Part shown: piece after piece, positions 1 through 5,793 of the stretch
How positions within the stretch are numbered: the first letter of the stretch is position 1
How the letters are laid out: each line of letters opens with the position of its first letter
DNA from: Ignavibacteriales bacterium
GTDB lineage: Bacteria; Bacteroidota; Ignavibacteria; T3Sed10-11
Reading direction: 5' to 3'
Assembly: GCA_003560935.1 (NCBI GenBank)
Contig: PWJF01000006.1
Location: 1-7,919, forward strand
DNA: 7,919 nt
Made by a program: the position numbers and the translations under genes
The notes under the pieces: generated by a model
Seen by the model: the letters and a program-made list of their open reading frames with translations, nothing else
Told to the model about the DNA's origin: nothing
The model's database searches: none

Positions 1-976
1 CCGCCAGAGAAACAACAGTACCGGTCCGTTTATCGACGAAGTCCGCATGTATGTGCAGACCGACATCGGCACGCAGATCGAATTTTTACTCAATCAGCAG
101 GTCGATGTTCTTGTCGAAATACCGCCGCCGGCGATCGCACGGCTTCGTGCGGCGGGGTTCCAGATAAAACCGTATGAAAGTCTTTCATATCACTTTATTG
201 CTTTTAATTTTAAACGCGGACTTTTACGGGAACAAAGAATTAGACAGGCAATGACCTACGGTTTCAATCGTGAGAACGCACTCGATCGTATTTATCAAAA
301 TCAAGGAGCGCTCATATCGGGTCCGTTTCCTCCGGCGAGCGCATTTTATGTTCGCGACAGAGACGCTGAACCGTTTCCGTACGATCCCGCTGAAGCAATC
401 CGGCTTCTGACACAGGCGGGATTTGGCAACCGCGCACCGGATGGAACGCGAGTGAACAATAACGGTGATCGGCTGTCCTTCACGCTTGTTGTTCCGCGCC
501 ATGAAGGAGACGATTTCACACCCCGCGTAACGGCGCAATTTATATCGGATATGAAACGAATCGGTATTTCGATTGACTTACAGGAGCTTGAGTTTGAGCG
601 ATGGATTCAACGGGTAAAGTATGAACACAATTTCGATCTGGCGTTTGCCCAGGTAGTGTTCGATGAAGCGGGTAATGTTGCGCCACTGTTTCTATCGACC
701 AACAATAAACCGGGTGCGGAGAACTTTACGTCATATAATAATACCGAGGTCGATGAGCTTATCAGGCGTTTCCGGGAAACCGCTAATCCGAGCGAACGTA
801 TCAATATTAACCGGCGATTGCATCGGCTGCTCAGAGAGGACGTGCCGTTTATGTTTCTCTGGTCGCTCAATAAAAATGCCGCGGCAAATCAGAAAGTGCG
901 GAATTTTATGACCCGCGTAACGCCCTTCAGCTTCTTTGATTATGTGAACGAGTGGTACATCAGAGACGACTGGTAG
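1..976 (+). CDS. Peptide/nickel-type ABC transporter substrate-binding protein (family 5), C-terminal part
   Basis: The reading frame is open from base 2 to the TAG at 974-976 and continues off the left edge. The 324 visible residues are about 60% of a usual 500-600 residue family-5 solute-binding protein. The likely job is to capture oligopeptides (or another ligand of this family) outside the membrane and hand them to the two permeases that follow. Family hallmarks are visible in order: GPFIDEVR near the left edge; a stretch ending FIAFNFKRG; RIRQAMTYGFNRENAL (the usual 'VRQAlayAiDR' helix); ISGPFPP; and PYDPAEAIRLLTQAGF. Next come the FTSYNNTEVDELI segment and a C-terminal VPFMFLW strand. 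The signal peptide or lipobox would lie outside the window. The internal ATG at 47 is not the start, because homology continues upstream of it. The stop directly abuts the ATG of the first permease (TAGATG), which suggests coupling. The family is secure; the exact ligand cannot be read from the sequence. Confidence 0.93.
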   Translation, partial: RQRNNSTGPFIDEVRMYVQTDIGTQIEFLLNQQVDVLVEIPPPAIARLRAAGFQIKPYESLSYHFIAFNFKRGLLREQRIRQAMTYGFNRENALDRIYQNQGALISGPFPPASAFYVRDRDAEPFPYDPAEAIRLLTQAGFGNRAPDGTRVNNNGDRLSFTLVVPRHEGDDFTPRVTAQFISDMKRIGISIDLQELEFERWIQRVKYEHNFDLAFAQVVFDEAGNVAPLFLSTNNKPGAENFTSYNNTEVDELIRRFRETANPSERININRRLHRLLREDVPFMFLWSLNKNAAANQKVRNFMTRVTPFSFFDYVNEWYIRDDW

Positions 977-1870
977 ATGAAGACTGCACGGACGGTTCTG
1001 AAAGAAATCATCATCGCATTTCTCGTACTCTTCGGTACCACGTTCACGATATACCTTCTTTTAGGACAATTAACGTATGAACACGACGATGAAGGAGTGA
1101 GAACCACTCCTTCTTTTATTTCTCTTACCGTGGCCTACGGTGAATGGATAACCTCTGCCGTTTTCAAAGGAGATCTCGGCCATTCGACCACAACAAACCG
1201 CGACGTCAGCGATATAATCGGACACGGCTTCCGTCAAACATTTATCCTTGTTATCGGGTCGCTTGTTGTAAGCATTCTCATCGCTGTTCCTCTCGGCGTG
1301 ATTGCTGCAGTGCGGTCAAACTCGTTATTTGTGCGATTCTTTATTCCCGGCACGTATCTTTTTTCCGCATTGCCTGTTTTTCTACTGGCGATTTTTATTC
1401 GCCCGTTCTGGGTACAGCACTTCGGTATCCTCGATTGGTATGATGATGTTTCGTGGTTTCGGGTAGCAGGATATTTCGGAATACCGATCATCATTCTCGG
1501 CATAGCCGACGGCGTGGTTGGTGAGATGATAAAACACGTTCGTGAGGTCGTCGGAGGGATGATCCGGGAAAATTATATCCGTGCAGCTATTGCGCGAAGT
1601 GCCCGTGTGTCGAAACACTTAATAAAAAATGCATTGCTGCCGGTTGTAACCATCGTCACATCCAGGTTTTCGTATGCGCTCGGAGGAGCGCTGATAGTTG
1701 AATATATTTTCTACAGTCAGGGAATCAGTATCGTGGCACTTGATGCGCTGAAGTATCGCGATCCGCATGTGCTGCTTGCGATAGGAATGATCTTTTCGCT
1801 GTTAATCGTTATAGCAAATATACTCAATCGTATTCTAACCGTTGCGGTCGATCCCCGGACGCGAGAGTAA
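977..1870 (+). CDS. DppB/OppB-like ABC transporter permease
   Basis: This is an inner-membrane subunit of the peptide-family importer, expected to pair with the next permease and to contact the two ATPases. It has 297 residues, slightly short for DppB-type proteins (usually 306-340), mainly because the region after the first membrane segment is compact. Hydrophobic segments lie near residues 10-31, 87-112, 121-144, 165-183, 219-247 and 265-289. Family marks are GDLGHS at 65-70 (usual 'GDLGrS'), the coupling (EAA) loop at about 200-222 ending NALLPVVT, and the closing VDPRTRE. The coupling loop seems four residues shorter than usual, and the usual Gly is replaced. The ATG directly follows the upstream stop, so the start is well placed. 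The codons for residues 39-49 contain a terminator-like hairpin. The family call is secure; the substrate is unknown. Confidence 0.93.
   Translation: MKTARTVLKEIIIAFLVLFGTTFTIYLLLGQLTYEHDDEGVRTTPSFISLTVAYGEWITSAVFKGDLGHSTTTNRDVSDIIGHGFRQTFILVIGSLVVSILIAVPLGVIAAVRSNSLFVRFFIPGTYLFSALPVFLLAIFIRPFWVQHFGILDWYDDVSWFRVAGYFGIPIIILGIADGVVGEMIKHVREVVGGMIRENYIRAAIARSARVSKHLIKNALLPVVTIVTSRFSYALGGALIVEYIFYSQGISIVALDALKYRDPHVLLAIGMIFSLLIVIANILNRILTVAVDPRTRE
1091..1121 (+). terminator. Terminator-like hairpin plus T-tract inside the first permease gene
   Basis: A perfect 9-base inverted repeat, GAAGGAGTG (1091-1099) and CACTCCTTC (1105-1113), encloses a 5-base loop. It is followed at once by TTTTATTT (1114-1121). 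This is the layout of a Rho-independent terminator on the + strand, but it lies about 115 bases inside the permease coding region. Partial termination here would leave the binding-protein transcript intact and reduce transcription of the permease and ATPase genes. The structure is seen directly in the sequence; the regulatory role is inference, and chance codon choice is possible. Confidence 0.45.
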
Positions 1871-1874
1871 TTCA

Positions 1875-1904
1875 ATGACAAAATTATTATTTCTTAAATC
1901 ATGA
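1875..1904 (+). other. Possible nine-codon leader minigene before the second permease
   Basis: The only gap between the two permease genes contains a tiny frame encoding MTKLLFLKS. Its TGA (1902-1904) overlaps the ATG of the second permease (1901-1903) as ATGA. A purine-rich GAGAG (1864-1868) lies 6 bases before the ATG of this mini-frame. No Shine-Dalgarno-like sequence is visible just before 1901. The mini-frame could therefore load ribosomes that restart on the permease. It is too short for coding statistics, so this may be chance. Confidence 0.22.
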
Positions 1905-2889
1905 ATAAACGTTTCTCTTATAATCCTGAAAACGAAACCGCAAAGGGAATGGCAGGTTTTTTCCGTCAACCGGGATCGCTCTCTATTATGATTGGAACGG
2001 TTATTATCTTATTGTTTGTAATAGGGGCGTTGTTCGGACAGTATGCGTATCAGCTAAACTTGTACCCGCATTCACCGACCGATGTGCAGTTTGACCGTTT
2101 CGACTCGCCGCCTACCTTGTCGGTATTGCGTACATTGTTTGACAGACGCGAACTCATGGAATGGGAATATTACGAACCGGTCAGAGGACACATCCTCGGT
2201 ACGGATAATGACGGAAGAGATATCTTCATCCGCGTACTGAACGGCGCCTCGACATACCTGTATGCCGGTGTGCTGACGGTACTCATCTCACTTCTTCTCG
2301 GTATCGTTCTCGGCTCGATGTCGGGATATTACCGGGGCAGGGTAACCGAATCGATCGCAAGTTATATTACGAATGTACTTGATGCGTATCCGCGGGTCGT
2401 CGTTCTGATTATCGTTGCGTTCATTTCTCACTTTAATTTGTACGCCATTATGATCACACTCGGTATACTGAACGCAACCCGGGTCGCACGAATTGTTTCC
2501 GGCACAATTGAATCATTAAAGAACACCGATTTTATTTGGCGGCAAAGGAAATCGGTCTATCCGATCTTACTATTATCGGAAAACACATTGTATGGTATAA
2601 CTGCCGCCATTTGCTGTCGATTCAAATCATATACGGATTTGCCAGCGTGATATTAATTGAAGCGACGCTGAGTTATATCGGTTACGGGATCGGTGAACCG
2701 CTTGTGAGCTGGGGACGAATGATATACGAGGGATCGGGCGGCCGGTATCCTTTTAATTTTGTAGAAGGATTATACTGGCAGGCAATGCCTCCGATCATGG
2801 CCATCATCGGGACAATACTCGGTCTGAACCTGCTCGGCGACGGTTTGAGCAAACGGTTTAATGTAAAACAAACGGATTATCTACTTTGA
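1901..2889 (+). CDS. DppC/OppC-like ABC transporter permease, interrupted by a one-base frameshift
   Basis: This is the second inner-membrane permease of the importer. The first frame (1901-2650) carries an N-terminal membrane segment at about residues 28-46, the family motif LGTDNDGRDIF (99-109), and membrane segments to about residue 190. It then reads ARIVSGTIESLKNTDFI and loses similarity for its last 37 residues. The matching continuation lies one frame back from about 2536 to the TGA at 2887-2889. It begins LAAKEIGLSDLTIIGKH (the coupling loop), then EATLSYIGYG and SWGRMIYEG, and ends LNLLGDGLSKRF. Restoring one base in the T-run near 2535-2537 gives a normal 329-residue protein. As written, the product would lack the coupling loop and last membrane segments and should not work. 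Everything else looks conserved, so a sequencing or assembly error, or a very recent mutation, is the likeliest cause. The usual 'LPN' after the loop is replaced by VWYN. Confidence 0.88.
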
Positions 2890-3980
2890 AGGATTCTAAA
2901 ACTCATAGCGATGCCTTGTTGACGGTTAATAACCTTAGTACGTATTTCCATACTCGAAAGGGTATGGTGAAAGCCGTTGACGGTGCAAGCTATAGTGTTA
3001 ATAAAGGGGAGTTCGTGTGTCTCACCGGAGAATCGGGCAGCGGTAAAACGGTATCTGCGTTGGCGGTCCTGGGATTGATAGATGCATCGCCGGGGATCAT
3101 CGAAGGTGATATTGTATTTGAGAATAAAAATTTACTTGACGAATTACAAAATTACTGTACGGTGCGTACCAACGGTAATGCAGTAAATATCGTTAAGGAT
3201 GTACCGGGATGGAGAAAGAAACATCGTTCCAATATTGCGGGTATTCGCGGAAAACGCATCGGCATGATTTTTCAAGATCCCGTCTCATCGTTAAATCCGT
3301 TCTTCACCGTCGCCGATCATATCGGTGAATCTGCCCGGCTTCGCTACGGAAAGCTCAATCATAAGCATAAACGCGGGATAGCAGTGGAATGGTTGAAGAA
3401 AGTCCGTATTTCATCACCCGAGGAGGTCGCTGATTCATATCCGTTTCAGCTCAGCGGCGGGATGGCGCAGCGTGCAATGATTGCCGTTGCGCTTGCCGCG
3501 GAGCCGCAGTTGCTCATTGCCGATGAACCAACCACCGCGCTCGATGCGACGGTGCAGCTTGAAATATTACAATTGTTAAAGTCATTGCAGAACGAAATGA
3601 ACTTATCGATACTGTTTATTACGCATGATATCAGCATCGGATCAAACTTTGCAGATGCGATAGCGGTAATGTATGCCGGACGGGTGGTTGAATCAGGTCC
3701 CGCAGCGGCTGTTTTTCAACACGATAACAATCATCCCTATACCGACGGATTGCTGCACGCAGCACTGAAGATTACAACTGCAGCGGATGATAAAAAATTT
3801 ATTAAAGGGAGTCCGCCCGATTCGGTACATCTGCCTTCCGGATGTAAATTCCATCCCCGCTGCGAATTAAAATCCGAACTAAAGGACGGCGGTGAACGAT
3901 GCGAGCGCGAAGAACCGCACGATATAAAAATTACCGATAATCATTATAACCGTTGCTGGAAATATGAACCGGGTCATTAA
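2886..3980 (+). CDS. DppD/OppD-like ABC transporter ATP-binding protein with C-terminal four-cysteine domain
   Basis: This cytoplasmic ATPase should power the importer together with the next gene product. It has 364 residues. All nucleotide-binding parts are present: Walker A GESGSGKT (48-55), Q-loop FQDPVSSLNP (129-138), signature LSGGMAQR (189-196), Walker B LLIADEP with Glu214, and the switch histidine in ITHD (His247). The C-terminal oligopeptide-transporter domain follows: HPYT, GSPPD, then Cys320, Cys326 (CKFHPRC), Cys339 and Cys357. In related DppD-type subunits such cysteines hold an iron-sulphur cluster. About 25 extra residues (roughly 84-119) sit between Walker A and the Q-loop. 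The start is TTG at 2886, overlapping the previous stop as TTGA. No ATG or GTG lies in frame between it and the upstream stop at 2859, and the next ATG (2964) would cut into the conserved first strand. The reading frame is intact, and the family is certain. Confidence 0.95.
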   Translation: MKDSKTHSDALLTVNNLSTYFHTRKGMVKAVDGASYSVNKGEFVCLTGESGSGKTVSALAVLGLIDASPGIIEGDIVFENKNLLDELQNYCTVRTNGNAVNIVKDVPGWRKKHRSNIAGIRGKRIGMIFQDPVSSLNPFFTVADHIGESARLRYGKLNHKHKRGIAVEWLKKVRISSPEEVADSYPFQLSGGMAQRAMIAVALAAEPQLLIADEPTTALDATVQLEILQLLKSLQNEMNLSILFITHDISIGSNFADAIAVMYAGRVVESGPAAAVFQHDNNHPYTDGLLHAALKITTAADDKKFIKGSPPDSVHLPSGCKFHPRCELKSELKDGGERCEREEPHDIKITDNHYNRCWKYEPGH

Positions 3981-4767
3981 CCTCCAAAACGTAGTAAAAG
4001 TTTTTCACCGTAAACGGTTGTTATCATTCGGCGAGCAAGACGGTGTCGTACGTGCAGTTGATGGAGTCTCGTTCTCCATTGATGAAGGACAATCGGTCGG
4101 ACTTGCGGGAGAAAGCGGCTGCGGCAAAACAACGCTCGGGCGATTAATCGCGGGGTTATACGAACCGACGGGGGGAACGATTACCATCAATGGCAGAAAT
4201 ATTAACACCGGTTCAAAAGAGATAAAACGACAGGTGCGCAGGGATTGCAGAATGATATTTCAAAATATTGATGCGGCGCTTAACCCGTTTATGAGTGTAC
4301 AACGGATTATTGAGGAACCGTTAAAACTTCATACTGACAAAACAAAACAGGAACGATATACGAGAATACAAGAAGTACTCGACCTGGTTAACCTGCCGCG
4401 TGCGTTCAGAAATGAATATCCCCACACACTCAGCGGCGGCGAAAAGCGGCGGGTGTCGGTTGCACGCGCAATTGCCGTTCCACCGAAGATTCTCATTGCA
4501 GACGAACCGGTCACAGCGCTCGATGTATCTATTCGCGCACAGATAATCGACTTGTTTCAACAGTTGCGTGAAGAACTAAATCTCACTATGTTATTTATAT
4601 CTCACGATCTCGGTGTGCTCAACGATGTGTGTGATCGATTACTCATAATGTACAACGGCAAGATCGTTGAGGATGCACCGATCGAGCGTTTGCGGTCACG
4701 CACACTTGAACATCCGTATTCCCGGCGGTTGACGGAATCGGTACTTAAGATAGTAGTAGGTAGTTGA
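3964..4767 (+). CDS. DppF/OppF-like ABC transporter ATP-binding protein, short form
   Basis: This is the second ATPase of the importer, expected to form a heterodimer with the preceding one. Its ATG lies 17 bases inside the end of that gene, a sign of coupled translation. Motifs are Walker A GESGCGKT (49-56), Q-loop glutamine Gln100 in MIFQNIDAALNP (where FQDPxxSLNP is usual), signature LSGGEKRR (156-163), Walker B ILIADEP with Glu181, and ISHD with His214. The N-terminal stretch with an extended loop before VVRAVDGVSF is typical of the DppF/OppF side. The protein has 267 residues against about 320-330 for usual DppF, because it stops soon after HPYSRRL and lacks the C-terminal cysteine domain. 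The nucleotide-binding domain is complete, so it is probably functional. The substrate is unknown. Confidence 0.94.
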   Translation: MNRVINLQNVVKVFHRKRLLSFGEQDGVVRAVDGVSFSIDEGQSVGLAGESGCGKTTLGRLIAGLYEPTGGTITINGRNINTGSKEIKRQVRRDCRMIFQNIDAALNPFMSVQRIIEEPLKLHTDKTKQERYTRIQEVLDLVNLPRAFRNEYPHTLSGGEKRRVSVARAIAVPPKILIADEPVTALDVSIRAQIIDLFQQLREELNLTMLFISHDLGVLNDVCDRLLIMYNGKIVEDAPIERLRSRTLEHPYSRRLTESVLKIVVGS

Positions 4768-4788
4768 CCCCGATAGGGGGGCTGTAGG

Positions 4789-4806
4789 CAATAGACAATG
4801 GACAAC
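4789..4806 (+). repeat. Two-and-a-half copies of a CAATRGA heptamer across the kinase start
   Basis: CAATAGA (4789-4795) is followed by CAATGGA (4796-4802) and CAAC (4803-4806). The second copy supplies the ATG of the kinase gene. Just upstream is a small CCCC-GATA-GGGG hairpin (4768-4779) with an extended G-run to 4781. This is the only non-coding stretch between the transporter and the kinase (30 bases). The repeat is short and may be chance. Confidence 0.3.
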
Positions 4807-5769
4807 AATCCGGATGTAACCTGTATCGGTGAAATATTAGTAGATTTTGTATCCACCAAAAAAGGCGCTTCATTATCGAATTCACCGGCATTTATGAAGT
4901 TTCCGGGCGGGGCGCCCGCAAACCTCGCCGTCGGACTCGTGCGTCTCGGCGTACCGACTGCATTTATCGGCAGGGTCGGTGACGATTCGTTCGGACGGTA
5001 TCTTTGCGATGAACTCAGAAAGATCGGAGTGATGAGCGGCGGGATCGTATACGATAAGCAGCACAAAACGCGGCTGGCGTTCGTTTCTCTTACTCCGAGC
5101 GGAGAGCGGTTCTTTGAATTCTGGGAATCCCAGCCCGCCGATAGTCAACTTCGGTTTTCCGATGTAGACCTTCCGACATTGCATCAGTCAAAAATAATCC
5201 ATGTCAGTTCGTTCCTTTTATTAAAAGAACCGGCGCGGTCGTCCCTCATACAGATCATCAGCGAATTTCAGGAGGGGGACTGCCTTATCTCATTCGATCC
5301 GAATATACGCCTCGATCTCTGGAAGACCGAATCCAAAGCAAAACAATTAATGATGAAGGTGGTGAGATTCACACACATTCTCCGGTTGAATGATCAGGAA
5401 GCTTCGTTCTTAACCGGACTCGATAATATTGAAGATGCAGCACATCGATTATTGAAGTCGGGTCCGCGCATAGTGGTTATCACCAAAGGTGCTAACGGAT
5501 GTTACTTTCGTACGGAAAACGTAAACGGTCATGTCGATGGTTTTTCGGTTGACGTTGTCGATACTACCGGCTGCGGCGACGGTTTTCTTGCCGGCTTATT
5601 GCAGGGATTGCTTCAGTCGGACTTGAAAATTGAAGAATTGACAAATGAAGAACTCCATGAAATTTGCCGTTTGGCCAACGCAGTCGGCGCTCTCGTTGCC
5701 ACAAAATCCGGTGCGATCACGGCACTGCCGGAGAAGATAGTCGTAGAGGAGTTTTTGAAAAATAGATGA
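4798..5769 (+). CDS. PfkB-family carbohydrate kinase (fructokinase-like)
   Basis: This is a cytoplasmic ATP-dependent sugar kinase of the ribokinase/PfkB fold, complete at 323 residues (usual length 300-330). It transfers phosphate from ATP to a sugar hydroxyl; fructokinase or 2-keto-3-deoxygluconate kinase are the nearest guesses. N-terminal CIGEILVDF (9-17) is the first strand. The substrate-side signature GGAPANLAVGLVRLG spans 37-51, followed by FIGRVGDDSFG (57-66). DPNIR is at 167-171 and LNDQEASFLTG (Asn198, Glu201) resembles the usual NxxE site. The nucleotide-side signature DTTGCGDGFLAG runs 255-266 with the catalytic Asp261. DTTGAGDAF is more usual, so the anion-hole Ala is Cys here and the next is Gly. 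The ATG at 4798 is fixed by an in-frame TAG at 4792; only weak TAGG (4785-4788) could serve as ribosome site. The exact sugar cannot be told from sequence. Confidence 0.92.
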   Translation: MDNNPDVTCIGEILVDFVSTKKGASLSNSPAFMKFPGGAPANLAVGLVRLGVPTAFIGRVGDDSFGRYLCDELRKIGVMSGGIVYDKQHKTRLAFVSLTPSGERFFEFWESQPADSQLRFSDVDLPTLHQSKIIHVSSFLLLKEPARSSLIQIISEFQEGDCLISFDPNIRLDLWKTESKAKQLMMKVVRFTHILRLNDQEASFLTGLDNIEDAAHRLLKSGPRIVVITKGANGCYFRTENVNGHVDGFSVDVVDTTGCGDGFLAGLLQGLLQSDLKIEELTNEELHEICRLANAVGALVATKSGAITALPEKIVVEEFLKNR

Positions 5770-5793
5770 GTAGTAATTAATCAAACCACACTC

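Noticed and set aside
128..138. GCGATCGC octamer resembling the cyanobacterial HIP1 repeat
   Set aside because: I noticed only a single copy in almost 8 kb, so there is no enrichment and no support for a cyanobacterial origin.
2525..2545. Programmed -1 frameshifting in the second permease
   Set aside because: No proper slippery heptamer is in frame and no clear downstream stimulatory hairpin was seen. A missing base explains the break better.
4729..4756. TTGACG and TAGTAG spaced by 16 bases as a promoter for the kinase
   Set aside because: The -35 match is good but the -10 match is only three of six, and it lies inside the end of the ATPase coding region. Not enough to call a promoter.
4768..4781. 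CCCC-GATA-GGGG as a terminator after the transporter genes
   Set aside because: The stem is only four bases and no T-run follows.
4904..4918. All-G/C hairpin CGGGCG-GGG-CGCCCG near the kinase start
   Set aside because: It encodes the conserved GGAP motif, so the codons force most of the G/C content. No T-tract follows, so it is not a terminator.
5211..5230. Near-palindrome GTTCCTTTTA/TTAAAAGAAC as an operator site
   Set aside because: It is imperfect, lies in the middle of the kinase coding region, and is not repeated elsewhere in the window.
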